Source of the DNA: Phytomonas francai
Lineage: Eukaryota; Euglenozoa; Kinetoplastea; Trypanosomatida; Trypanosomatidae
Assembly (NCBI GenBank): GCA_001766655.1
Contig: MJCC01000002.1
Location: forward strand, 715,050 to 779,049
Reading direction: 5' to 3'
DNA length: 64,000 nt
The notes under the pieces are model-generated. The model did not search any database. It saw only the letters and a program-made list of their open reading frames with translations, and was not told the DNA's origin. The position numbers and the translations under genes are program-made. The stretch's first letter is position 1. Each line of letters opens with the position of its first letter. Positions 19,809 to 29,446 of this stretch are shown here, piece after piece.

Positions 19809-22800
19809 ATGCATTCAAATCAAGTCTGCTCTCCCGTAAGGCCGGACGTTGACACGGATTCTGTTAGAGTCTACTGCCGTGTCCGGCCTTTAGGACGGAC
19901 GGAAAGATTGAACTCAGAGAATCCACCCAGCTGCGTTCACTTTAACGATAACAATACGGGAAGCAATTCAATCTCATGGTCCGTGCTGTTAGCCAGCACA
20001 GAGTCGAATTCCGCCCGAGCCCCTGGATTGAAGTCCTCTAGCGGCAAAAACAGCAACATTGACTCAAGTGCGCAGTATTTGTTCAACTTTTCTGGTATCT
20101 TTAACCATATTTCAGATCAGGAGGAGGTCTACAAGAGTGTTGCTCAACCTCTGATAGCTGATGTCATGGAGGGCTACAACGGGACTATTCTTGTTTACGG
20201 TCAGACGGGAAGCGGAAAGACGTATACAATGTTTGGAAAAACAGCATCGAACAGTGATGTTTTTTGTGAAAATGATACCACTGACATCAATCCAATTCCC
20301 GTAGGAGTAGGCTTTGGGGTAGAGCGTGAAGTGAGCTTTTTGTATGAAGAAGAGAGTCCTGTTTTACGGGAAGAGACAAATTTGCTTATTACAAGGAAGT
20401 TCGCTAATCGTAAGGGTTTTAAAGCAAAGCCTGATATGGATTCATTTTCTCGTTCGCATAACTGCATTTCACCCATCACTCAGGGTGATCGGAAACCTCA
20501 AGGATGTTCCATTGATGCGCGCTGCGAAAAAGGCACGGCCTATGGAAAACAAGGCTCATCGCTATCAGCAACATTGCCATACTTCCCAGCGATGCTTCAC
20601 GCTTCAAAAAAGGGTTCCAAACACTCTAGAGGAGATTATGAATTAGGAGACGCTACAGGCATCGTTCCCAGAGCTGTGAATGACCTCTTTCATTTTATCG
20701 AGCATGCGGATGTCGGAATTGAATTTGAGGTGCGTCTCTTTTTGGTGGAAATTTATATGGAGCAGGTAATCGACCTCCTTGCTCCAAAATCTAGCTGGGC
20801 TTCAGCCCCGATCCAACTTCAGGGCTGCCAAGTGGGTTCACGACATCTACAGGTGCGTGAGGACGCAAATTCAGGCTCTTTTTATGTTGAAGGCTGTGAG
20901 ATGCCTTATGTTACTAGTGTACAGGACGCTATGTCACTTATACAAACTGGACTGCGTAATAGGACAACCGCAGCGACGAACATGAACGACGCCAGCAGTC
21001 GCAGCCATTGTCTCCTGAACTTTACTATTAAAAGGTTCGACCGAGGTTCTAATGAAATCAAGGTGGGTAAGCTTTTTCTCGTGGATCTTGCAGGTAGTGA
21101 GAAAGTTTCTAGGACTAAGTCTGAAGGTCAAGTGTTGGAGGAGGCTAAGCTTATCAATAAGTCTCTTCTGACGCTCAGTTTGGTGATTCAAGCTCTAAAT
21201 GAGAACTCCAGCCATGTACCATATCGCAACAGTGTCTTAACTAAACTTCTGAAAGACTCCCTTGGTGGCAATTTTCGCACAGCACTGGTGGTTTGTTGCA
21301 GCCCCGCTTTATGTAATGCAGATGAGACTTTGTCCTCCTTGCGCTTTGGGGCGCGCGCCAAGACTATCCAAAATCATGCCGTTATCAATCGTGAACTAGT
21401 CGCTGACGAGCTTAAGCGCATGCTAAAGTTTGCACAGGAAGAAATTAGAAAGCTACGTGCGAAACTGCAGCAACAGAGATCTCTCCATCAGGAGGAGGAC
21501 GATGTCGATTGTGTTTACAAGGAAACTACGTCAGTGGCGACGAACGCACGTGAAGTTGGTATTAAATCGGCTTTACAACAACAGAGAGCAGTTTTGATCT
21601 CAAGAAAGGACGAACGTTCTAGCGGAGGTGGTAGGCCCCGTACCGCATACTGGGATGACGATAATGACAGCAGATCCTCAGTTGTGTCAAGCGAGCAGTA
21701 TTCACATAGGCAAGTTCAGAGGCAAACAGACCTATATGAAATGCAAATTGAACTCAACAAGGGTAGAGACTCTTTGAGTAAGATTCAGAAAATCAACATG
21801 GCGCTGACAGAACGGGGGGATCTACAGCGCTTGAAGATTGCGAGTCTTGAAGAGGAAAACATGATCTGGGAGCAGGAATACTCAGCTCTGTGTCGGCACT
21901 CCAACAAGCAAGAGGAGCTACTATCGGTATCTAAGTCTCAGGTCACTATGCTATATGAAGAAGTTTGCACCTTAACGGAGAAGCTTGCAGAGAATTTAGA
22001 ATTCGTGCGGCGGGTACGTAAAGTGCTCGATAAGTCAGCAGTTCATACTTCTGCCTCTTGTATGTCACCATTTAGCACTCCTAGCGTGGTTTGTATACCA
22101 TCGATACCAATGACGATAGCGGGGAATATCAACAGATCTTCGAGTTCTCCGAAGCATATGTCTCTGGACTACGACAGGAACAATGTCGAAACTAGTGAGT
22201 TTTCTACGCTAGGGAGTATTCAGACAACCTCGTCGCTGACGAACATGGTAGTGGGGCCTTTATTGGACGTTCACAATGACCAACCGTCAAACCAGTTGAA
22301 TGGCTACGAGGTCGAAGGAAGAGAGGAAAGGCTTTCCTTGCTGACCTCCAACGAAGTGGTATCATTTACCCTTCGGCTCTTAGACGAAATGGGTTCGCCC
22401 TTTCACTCAGTACTAGCACATCAGGTGGGATTGGGAAACCCCAAACCCACAGCATATCATCAAGCACAACCGATGTCCATTCCAATTCCTTGCCTTGATG
22501 AACGGCAACAAGATGCTTTTAATGTGCTAGGCAACAACAAAAATTGCGACATTAACACAATACGAAGGGAAAATGCTACCACTGATGAAAATAGCGTTCC
22601 ATTCCGTGAAGCAGTGTTGTGTATTTTGGAGTTGGGAAGGCGAATTCAGGAGATGGATCAAAGGCTCACAAAAGAGACCCAGTCCCGGAACTCTGTCGAG
22701 CTGAAGTTGGAGCTGGCAGAGAAAAAGCTTAAGATCCGACACGAACGGATCGAGATTCTCAACTTGGGGATGCAACAGGAAAGAAAATCGAGTCAGGAAC

Positions 22801-22940
22801 TTCGGACGATGTTAGAGAAGGAGCGAAGCACACACCAAAACTTGGTAAACGTGGCGCGCATGGATGCGAACTACTGGCGCAGGCGCTTTGAGGATCTTGA
22901 TGAGCAGTTGCAGAAACCGTATAAGCAACAGAAGGTGTAA
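19809..22940 (+). CDS. Kinesin with N-terminal motor and a large post-P-loop insertion
   Basis: The true start is ATG 19809; upstream frame sequence is the TA repeat. The 1043-residue product has an N-terminal motor: VRVYCRVRP (residue about 19), the P-loop GQTGSGKTYT at 131-140, NDASSRSHCLL (switch I), LFLVDLAGSEK (switch II), EAKLINKSLLTLSLVIQAL and PYRNSVLTKLLKDSLGGN. All nucleotide-contact motifs are intact. Between YTMFG (about 145) and GIVPRAVNDLF (284) there are about 135 residues of low-complexity sequence where conventional kinesins have about 10-15; this is the loop L5 position. After the motor, a neck-like helix (ELKRMLKFAQEEIRKLRAKL) and several coiled-coil segments run to the C-terminus (about 560-760 and 950-1035). 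Plus-end motility is expected from the N-terminal motor; cargo is unknown. Probably a kinetoplastid-specific kinesin. Confidence 0.92.
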   Translation: MHSNQVCSPVRPDVDTDSVRVYCRVRPLGRTERLNSENPPSCVHFNDNNTGSNSISWSVLLASTESNSARAPGLKSSSGKNSNIDSSAQYLFNFSGIFNHISDQEEVYKSVAQPLIADVMEGYNGTILVYGQTGSGKTYTMFGKTASNSDVFCENDTTDINPIPVGVGFGVEREVSFLYEEESPVLREETNLLITRKFANRKGFKAKPDMDSFSRSHNCISPITQGDRKPQGCSIDARCEKGTAYGKQGSSLSATLPYFPAMLHASKKGSKHSRGDYELGDATGIVPRAVNDLFHFIEHADVGIEFEVRLFLVEIYMEQVIDLLAPKSSWASAPIQLQGCQVGSRHLQVREDANSGSFYVEGCEMPYVTSVQDAMSLIQTGLRNRTTAATNMNDASSRSHCLLNFTIKRFDRGSNEIKVGKLFLVDLAGSEKVSRTKSEGQVLEEAKLINKSLLTLSLVIQALNENSSHVPYRNSVLTKLLKDSLGGNFRTALVVCCSPALCNADETLSSLRFGARAKTIQNHAVINRELVADELKRMLKFAQEEIRKLRAKLQQQRSLHQEEDDVDCVYKETTSVATNAREVGIKSALQQQRAVLISRKDERSSGGGRPRTAYWDDDNDSRSSVVSSEQYSHRQVQRQTDLYEMQIELNKGRDSLSKIQKINMALTERGDLQRLKIASLEEENMIWEQEYSALCRHSNKQEELLSVSKSQVTMLYEEVCTLTEKLAENLEFVRRVRKVLDKSAVHTSASCMSPFSTPSVVCIPSIPMTIAGNINRSSSSPKHMSLDYDRNNVETSEFSTLGSIQTTSSLTNMVVGPLLDVHNDQPSNQLNGYEVEGREERLSLLTSNEVVSFTLRLLDEMGSPFHSVLAHQVGLGNPKPTAYHQAQPMSIPIPCLDERQQDAFNVLGNNKNCDINTIRRENATTDENSVPFREAVLCILELGRRIQEMDQRLTKETQSRNSVELKLELAEKKLKIRHERIEILNLGMQQERKSSQELRTMLEKERSTHQNLVNVARMDANYWRRRFEDLDEQLQKPYKQQKV

Positions 22941-23755
22941 CCCACGAATTTTCTGTCATCACCATGAACACTTGACGATGACAACTCAGCCTATGAGTCG
23001 TTCTTTGTAATGACGTTTCTATCGGACATTACAGCAGTGATTAGTGCCTCCAGAGTTCATTGTCATTAGCCTCATCTAGCTTGTTTGAGTTAATATTTTT
23101 AGATCAATTATGGGGAAAATTAGATCTGCTTGTAGAACACGATATATTTCACAGTTTCTATATCCATTAGATAAAGGCAGTAAGAAAAAATAGAATGAAA
23201 ACAATCAGTTTTCATGTATAGCTTAATAGAAACCTTAGACACATTCTTTTTCCCTGAGATCGCTTTTGGAAAAGACATTTCTGTCTGCATACACGTTATT
23301 TCATATCTTCTGTGAATGCTGTATGCCAAAATTTGAGTGATAGTGTTTTTTTAATTACACACAAACATCTATATAATCATATGTTTGCGTTTCCGTTTTT
23401 TCCTTAGAGACAAAGAAGCTAACCAAATGATTATCAAGTAGGTAAGGTAGAGCTGAAATTTGTACTACTTTCTATCGCTATTTTTACCTCAACTAATCAA
23501 CACTGAATATAAGAATTCCGTTTAGTTGAAAATTCGGAATATTGCCACATAGAATGAGCGCTTTATTTTAATAATAATAATAGTAACTTCTCTATTTTTC
23601 GAAATAAAAATTTACTGTATTTTAACCTGATATTTATTGGCATGTTTTCTTCATTCAAAGTTTTCCTCCGAACTGATTAGTTTATATTTTACTCCAAGTA
23701 TTACATCTAGTTTGTGACCTAGTTCGTTTTTTTTTGTGACGAGAGTCTTATATGT
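22941..23755 (+). other. Intergenic/UTR spacer
   Basis: No gene seen. The sequence is AT-rich, with T-runs near 23346-23352 and 23727-23735; the latter precedes the RRP5-like gene by 20 bases. Confidence 0.65.
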
Positions 23756-25873
23756 ATGGGGTCTATATTTCGTGAATATCGTGTTCACCACTCTTCACCT
23801 GATGGGATCCTTGTGCAGCTTCCCGGTCACGGTGGTTTTGGTCGCCTTACAAAGCAAACTCTTGGCGATGACAAACTTGCAGAGAGTCTCTTCAAGAATT
23901 TTTCAGCACGTGAACATGTCTCTGCTATACTCTGTCGTAACAAACGGGATTTGCAGGGCTATCTTCAGCTTACAGTTTCGCTGACTGAGGTGTGGAGTGA
24001 TCTCTATGCCTATCCTCTCATGGTTCGTGAGCTTGTGCAGAGGCTTCTCAGAAAGCATTTGCTTGTCGGTCTTGGAACTACAACTGCTAGTCGCGTGGTA
24101 AAAAGTAGCGCCAAGGGGACAGTCCTAAGCATCACACCAAACCTCACGGCTGTAGCTGCACTCGAAAGAATTGACGCTAGGCATGAAGGGGAGGGGACTG
24201 CACACTCGGAAGACGACAAGGGTTTCGGCCTCGGTGAGGGTGTGCTGCAGGTAACGTCTGGGCAGAGCAACCTTCAAGGAGATGGAGCAAAAGCAGTAAC
24301 CGGCGCGTCCCACGCCATGCGCGAGGTTCGGATTTTGAATTACGATGTGGATGCCAACGTTGTAAACGTGACTTTCAAGACGCAAGTCGTCGAGAACACT
24401 CCTCTGGACACTGCAATGGCCGCACTGGCCCTTGCATCCATGCCCCCGGGATCAACAGTAACGGCTAGGGTCTTGCTGTCCAGCACGGATGACGGCTGCG
24501 CGGTGGTCGAAATTTTAACTACTGTTCCCTTTCAGGGCCAGCAACAATCCTGTAGCATTCTCGGCTACTATCTTTTCAACATGGGTCGAGGTGCCTCGCC
24601 TCCCCCGGTAGTTGGCTCCAAGCTGGAGCTGACAATTGAGTTTAGCGCTGAGGTCGCAGCTCTTCAGGCAGTACTCCCCTTTGTGGTTCTTTCGAATCGA
24701 CGCCAAGTGAATAGTTTCTCATCCCTTCCTTCTGTGCGCAGCAGCGCTTGCTTAACACTTGGCATGTCTGCCTTTTCTTTTTCATCTTCAGAGGGCAAGC
24801 GGGGTCGGGGTTCTAGCACCGGCCTACTTGGGCACTTCCCATGGCGGAAGTCCGTCAACAGCATGCTTCCTGGCGACAGTGAAAGTGATGATGGGGTTGG
24901 TGCCAACGCAACACACCATGACGACGGGAAGTCTCGCATCCGCCGCCGTAGGCTTGAGGAAGCTATTGACGCCTATGAGCGTGGTATGGACCAAGCAACT
25001 CCATCGTCTCCAGAGGAATTCCAACGTCTTTTGCTTGCCAATCCCAACAGCAGCTACCTATGGACACAGTACATGGCCTATTACGTGGGCCTACAGAAAT
25101 ACGAAGAGGCAAGGCAAATCGCCGAGAAGGCGCTGAGCACTATAGGCGTGAGGGAGCAAAATGAACGCCTGAATGTGTGGGTCGCCTATCTTAACTTGGA
25201 GAACTTGTACGGCACTGCGGAGTCACTCACACTCATTTTCAAGCGTGCCCTTCAGCGACAACTGAATCCTTTCGTTCTTCACGAACGTCTTGCCGATATT
25301 TATTCAGCGTCTAACAAACCAAACCAGCTTCTTGCACTTTGTCGGAATATGACAAGTAAATTCCGTAACGAGCGCACGGCATGGGAACGTCTTGGTATCA
25401 CCCTTGTCGATCAGAACAAACGTGATCAACTAAAGCGCGTCATCAAGGACATGAGTGGTGCACTTAAGAGAAATGAAGCTGCCTTAACAATCGTCCATAT
25501 TGCCATCCATGAATACAAGAAGGGTAGCATTGAAAATGGTCGTGCCCTGTTTGAGAATTTTCTGGCCAAGGTACCAAAGAAGACGGACATCTGGTCTACT
25601 TATCTTGACCAGGAACTTGCACTTCTAACGCGTCGTGCTCCGGAATCGTCTGCGACGTATGTTCGTACCCTTTTTGAGCGCGCAGTCTCGATGAACTTCA
25701 GCGCTAAAGTAACACACCAGATATTGTCACGCTTTCTGAATTTCGAGATAGGTTTCGGATCGCCAGAGAATGTGGAGAAGGTGAAAGAGCGCGCGAGGGC
25801 GTATGTGAGTGCGAAAATCCAAGCAGTTACGGCTACAACTAATGATATGGGAGGGGGGGCGGGTACTAATTGA
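23756..25873 (+). CDS. RRP5/PDCD11 C-terminal-type HAT-repeat protein, rRNA processing
   Basis: The 705-residue product begins at ATG 23756. Residues about 415-690 match the C-terminal HAT/TPR repeat domain of RRP5: FQRLLLANPNSSYLWTQYMA, YEEARQIAEKAL, REQNERLNVWVAYLNLENLY, ERLADIYSA, FENFLAKVPKKTDIWSTYLD and a final ARAYVSAKIQ. In yeast this domain serves 18S processing while the S1 array serves 5.8S. The first 340 residues contain no clear repeated S1 array, only one or two degenerate S1-like strands (SAKGTVLSITPN; GSTVTARVLLSSTDDG). The protein is therefore less than half the length of fungal RRP5 (about 1730). The S1 array may be encoded elsewhere or have diverged. A second ATG (23752) overlaps the start in another frame and closes after seven codons. 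Confidence 0.85.
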   Translation: MGSIFREYRVHHSSPDGILVQLPGHGGFGRLTKQTLGDDKLAESLFKNFSAREHVSAILCRNKRDLQGYLQLTVSLTEVWSDLYAYPLMVRELVQRLLRKHLLVGLGTTTASRVVKSSAKGTVLSITPNLTAVAALERIDARHEGEGTAHSEDDKGFGLGEGVLQVTSGQSNLQGDGAKAVTGASHAMREVRILNYDVDANVVNVTFKTQVVENTPLDTAMAALALASMPPGSTVTARVLLSSTDDGCAVVEILTTVPFQGQQQSCSILGYYLFNMGRGASPPPVVGSKLELTIEFSAEVAALQAVLPFVVLSNRRQVNSFSSLPSVRSSACLTLGMSAFSFSSSEGKRGRGSSTGLLGHFPWRKSVNSMLPGDSESDDGVGANATHHDDGKSRIRRRRLEEAIDAYERGMDQATPSSPEEFQRLLLANPNSSYLWTQYMAYYVGLQKYEEARQIAEKALSTIGVREQNERLNVWVAYLNLENLYGTAESLTLIFKRALQRQLNPFVLHERLADIYSASNKPNQLLALCRNMTSKFRNERTAWERLGITLVDQNKRDQLKRVIKDMSGALKRNEAALTIVHIAIHEYKKGSIENGRALFENFLAKVPKKTDIWSTYLDQELALLTRRAPESSATYVRTLFERAVSMNFSAKVTHQILSRFLNFEIGFGSPENVEKVKERARAYVSAKIQAVTATTNDMGGGAGTN

Positions 25874-26546
25874 GGACTAAGCAATCGGGGTGGGGGGGGG
25901 GGAATAGCTATTTTGACAAGGGGGCACTATAATTTGTTTTTGTTTATTAATGACGAGTAAAGGATTTCAGAGGGCTAATAAAGGAGTTAAAGCATTCCTC
26001 CCCCCACAACGACAACAGCTGCTACAATTCCGTATCAGCAGTATAATAAAATTCAAGTATTTACTATAAATTCAAAGCGGTGACAGGATGCTTGATGTCC
26101 AAGAACCATCTAAACACTCAAAGAAGGTTTCATTGTGCTTTTAGATTTCGATGGTGGTGGACTATTGTTGAGTCAGATTAGGATAAATTGAGTGTGTATA
26201 GCTGTCGTCTCCTATTTCACTTTGATCTTTTTCTCGTTCCCATAAAAAAAGGAAAAATAAAAGTGACAAAATTCGCAGTTCAGCATTTTATATTCCTTGG
26301 CGATATCTTTTTCCTTTATTAGAGAGGTTTAGTTTCTATCGGTTTCTGCTAAACCTTCGCACAAAGCTACGCTTTATAACACGCTGCTAATACATTTTCT
26401 AGATTTTTAAAGTTACAGGAAATCTAGCATTTATCACAAACACAGCTCAATCATTATACGCAATAGGTTGATAAAAAAACAAAACATACGAGAGCGAACG
26501 TTACTATAAAAGTTAGAACAGCTAGGGCTAACATCAGACTTCTAAA
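25874..26546 (+). other. Intergenic/UTR spacer
   Basis: No gene seen. A G-run (about 25892-25902) sits just after the RRP5 stop. The rest is AT-rich with acceptor-like AGs in the last 150 bases. Confidence 0.65.
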
Positions 26547-28322
26547 ATGGAGCAAATTGAATCTGCGAAGAAGATGATTGAAAATCTTCGTTCTGAAGAT
26601 CCAGAGCTTCGCCTTAATAGTATGCGTGGCATTCATCTCATCGCCGCGACTCTTGGGCCAGAACGAACCCGTGACGAACTTCTTCTCTATTTGACGGACT
26701 ATCTAGACGACAACGACGATGTTTTGCGTGTATTCGCCAACGCACTGGGGACTATGCTACCGGAGGTCGGTGGCGTGGCTTACATCAATTCTCTTCTTAA
26801 TCCACTCGAGATACTCTGTAATTTAGACGAAGTTACTGTACGTGATGAGGTTATTGAGTCATTGGAGTTCATTGGTGAGAATATTTTCCGTGGTGCAAAC
26901 AGCAAAGTTGAGATGTCGGAAAGGGCGCGCGTTGAGTACCTGAATCTTATGGAGAGACTCAGCCAAAGTCCACCACAGTGTCGGAGCATTGTATGCAATC
27001 TGATTGCGGTAGTCTACCCGAGTGTCTCAGCTAGCGAGCGGGCAAAACTTATCAATATGTTCAAAGCTCTTTGCGCTGATGAAGAAATTATGGTTCGTCG
27101 TGCCGCTTGTGTCGCTATGGGTGCAAAGCTGGCGGGCATTCTCAGCTCCAAAACAGTGGTAGACCTCATCCCCGTTCTAGTTAGTTTCTCCAAGGCCACC
27201 AGCGATGGGGTGCGCCTTCAGGTCGTCCCAACAGCGGGATCTCTCCTGAAGGCGCTGCCGGAAGTTCACCACACCACGATTTTGGGCATTATAAAAGCAC
27301 TAGCGGCGGACAACTCTTGGCGTGTGCGCTACATGACTGCAGACTCCCTAGGGACCCTTGCAGCTGCCATGATACCACCAGACGTGACGAAGTTCGCCAT
27401 CCCCATCTTTCGCTCACTTTGCCAGGACACCGAGCCCGAAATACGCGCCTCTGCAGTCTACAACATGTCTGAAATGGTCTCAGCGTGCCGTGATTTGAAT
27501 GGGAAAAAGGACATCCTCATCACTGGGACACGCCTTATAGCCGATGAAAGTAGTCACGTTCGGATGAGCCTGGCGACTGCGGTACTTAAGTCTGTGGCGA
27601 ACTTGCCACGGGAGCTCTGGGATACCACCATCGTCCCAACCTGTACCAGACTTCTTAATGATACCGAGGCGGATGTGCGCCTCGCCCTCGTTTCCAGCTT
27701 CAACTCGATCGGTAACACAGCGGAGGCGAAGGATCTTGCGCCAAAGCTGGTCCCGGTGATTATCGCCCTCGCCTCGGATCCAAAGTGGCGACTGCGGGAA
27801 ACTGTCGTGTCACAGGTGCCATCTGTCATCAGTGCGCTAGGGCCGAACACTGAGGATATCCTGGAAGTTTGTATTGAGCGTTTAACCGATCGAGTAGCTA
27901 CTATCCGCGACGCTGCGGCGCAGTCTTGCTGCCGCCTTGTTGGTGAGAACGGGTGTGCATGGGCCATGCGTGCCCTTTTTCCGCGGCTTGAACCTCTTAC
28001 TAAGGATAAAAATTATCTTCATCGGGTTTCGCTATGCCATTTGTGCGCAGGTCTCGCAGATGTTGCCATTTTTGACAGCAGTACGTGCGAGGCGGCTGTC
28101 TGGCCGATCCTAGTACAGCTCCGGGATGACCTAATCGCTAATGTTCGTCTGAACGTGTGCAGAGCAACTCTCGCGCTGTACAATGCGAAGAAGGCTTCTT
28201 TTCGCGATGTAAACATTATCTTGGACAAGCTCAAGAACGACCCCTCAGAGGATGTACGTGATTTGGTGAATCTAATCACCGAGAATGGTAAAGTTCAAAA
28301 TAGACAAGGGGAGCCATTATAA
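26547..28322 (+). CDS. Protein phosphatase 2A scaffold (A/PR65) subunit
   Basis: The 591-residue product, from ATG 26547, matches the 589-residue length of PR65. It consists of about 15 HEAT repeats of 39 residues, visible as recurring helices with DD..VR, W.VRYM and DVR motifs: DLIPVLVSFSKATSDGVRLQ, DNSWRVRYMTADSLGTLA, DTEPEIRASAVYNMSEM, DTEADVRLALVSSFNSIG, DPKWRLRETVVSQVPSV and DRVATIRDAAAQSCCRLVG. These correspond closely to PR65 repeats. The protein is the scaffold holding the PP2A catalytic C subunit and exchangeable B subunits in cytoplasm and nucleus. The start context is short and A-rich (CTAAAATGG), and the frame ends with two successive stops (TAA TGA). Confidence 0.95.
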   Translation: MEQIESAKKMIENLRSEDPELRLNSMRGIHLIAATLGPERTRDELLLYLTDYLDDNDDVLRVFANALGTMLPEVGGVAYINSLLNPLEILCNLDEVTVRDEVIESLEFIGENIFRGANSKVEMSERARVEYLNLMERLSQSPPQCRSIVCNLIAVVYPSVSASERAKLINMFKALCADEEIMVRRAACVAMGAKLAGILSSKTVVDLIPVLVSFSKATSDGVRLQVVPTAGSLLKALPEVHHTTILGIIKALAADNSWRVRYMTADSLGTLAAAMIPPDVTKFAIPIFRSLCQDTEPEIRASAVYNMSEMVSACRDLNGKKDILITGTRLIADESSHVRMSLATAVLKSVANLPRELWDTTIVPTCTRLLNDTEADVRLALVSSFNSIGNTAEAKDLAPKLVPVIIALASDPKWRLRETVVSQVPSVISALGPNTEDILEVCIERLTDRVATIRDAAAQSCCRLVGENGCAWAMRALFPRLEPLTKDKNYLHRVSLCHLCAGLADVAIFDSSTCEAAVWPILVQLRDDLIANVRLNVCRATLALYNAKKASFRDVNIILDKLKNDPSEDVRDLVNLITENGKVQNRQGEPL

Positions 28323-29446
28323 TGATTATTTGGGGGGGGGGGGGGGAATGATTTTATTGTTATTAATTGTATTTTTAAAGAAAACAGCATGGAACCATAG
28401 AGAGTTATATATGAAAAGCAGCATCAATTTCTATGCACAATTACTATCCAGAGGTGATGCTTATCCAGCTTTGTGTACCCGTAAGATAATAAAGATCGTC
28501 CAGCTGTTTTCCTATTTTTCTAGACGGTTGACCGGTAAGGAGCTTGTAATTTATTCACTGAATATGCCTTTTTGAATTACTTATTTATCTTTTATTTTAT
28601 ACTCTGGCAAGGCACTTGATAAATGATGTAATGGTGAGTTTTGGCCTCCTCTAAAAAAAATAAGTGGGTATATAGAGAAAATAGATATTCACAGAAGGGG
28701 AATGTAAATTGGTGAATTCCTTTTCTATCCCCCCCCCCCCCCCCCTTGAAAAAAAAAGAGTTTCAGAGCCCATTAGAATGTACCGCTGTTTGTTCTTTTT
28801 TGTGGTATGAATTTGATTGCTCTATCAGAACAATAAATGCTAAAGTTGTGATTACTTCATCAAAGGTGACGTTATCGATTCCAACTGTGTGCATATTTGT
28901 ATCAATAATTAGATTAGTTAAAATTTAATTATTCTATACATTTTCATATGCACTTTCATAATGTTAGCGTTAACAGCCCCAAAGTTAAAATGTTTAATCC
29001 CATGAAATTATTGAAGTTTTTAAATGCATTCACGCTTCGCATATAATATTAAGGTTATTGAACAATTCCAAGCGCTTTGCATTCCCCCCTCTCCCCACCC
29101 CCCTTCCTTCCCCCTCCCCTCCTTGCGCAGGTGTTTTTGTTGTTGTTCTTTGAATCTTTATCACTTAGCATAGGCTGTGTTCTTCACTTTTCTGAACATG
29201 TGCTATTTATCGAAGAAATATTTTATTCGAGTGTTACAGATACAGGTACACCAGTCTATGGAATGATTGTCCAATATGAGCTACCTTGGTTGGAAACCTA
29301 AGTATGCTTTCTATTTTATTACCATATTTACGCTTCTCTACTCATTGACGCATTTTTTTTCTCCCCCCTATTTAAGGGGATTTCATTTTCCGTCTGAATA
29401 TTGGGATACATACCTTAAGCAAGCATTAACTGCTACTGCTTATCAC
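28323..29446 (+). other. Intergenic/UTR spacer flanked by G- and C-homopolymers
   Basis: No convincing gene. A run of 15 G (28332-28346) lies 10 bases after the PP2A-A stop and a run of 17 C (28729-28745) about 380 bases later. A CT-rich stretch occupies 29083-29125. Short frames at 28746-28928 and 29077-29301 lack coding character. The final 100 bases contain the pyrimidine tract of the next gene. Confidence 0.65.
29349..29376 (+). promoter_or_regulatory. Polypyrimidine tract and spliced-leader acceptor AG
   Basis: A TTTTTTTTCTCCCCCC tract is followed by TTTAAG at 29371-29376. It argues that the open frame upstream of this point is not translated and that the ATG at 29447 is the start. Confidence 0.5.

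Noticed and set aside
28285..28575. 96-codon frame across the PP2A-A stop
   Set aside because: It overlaps the end of PP2A-A out of frame and runs through the G homopolymer (poly-Gly).
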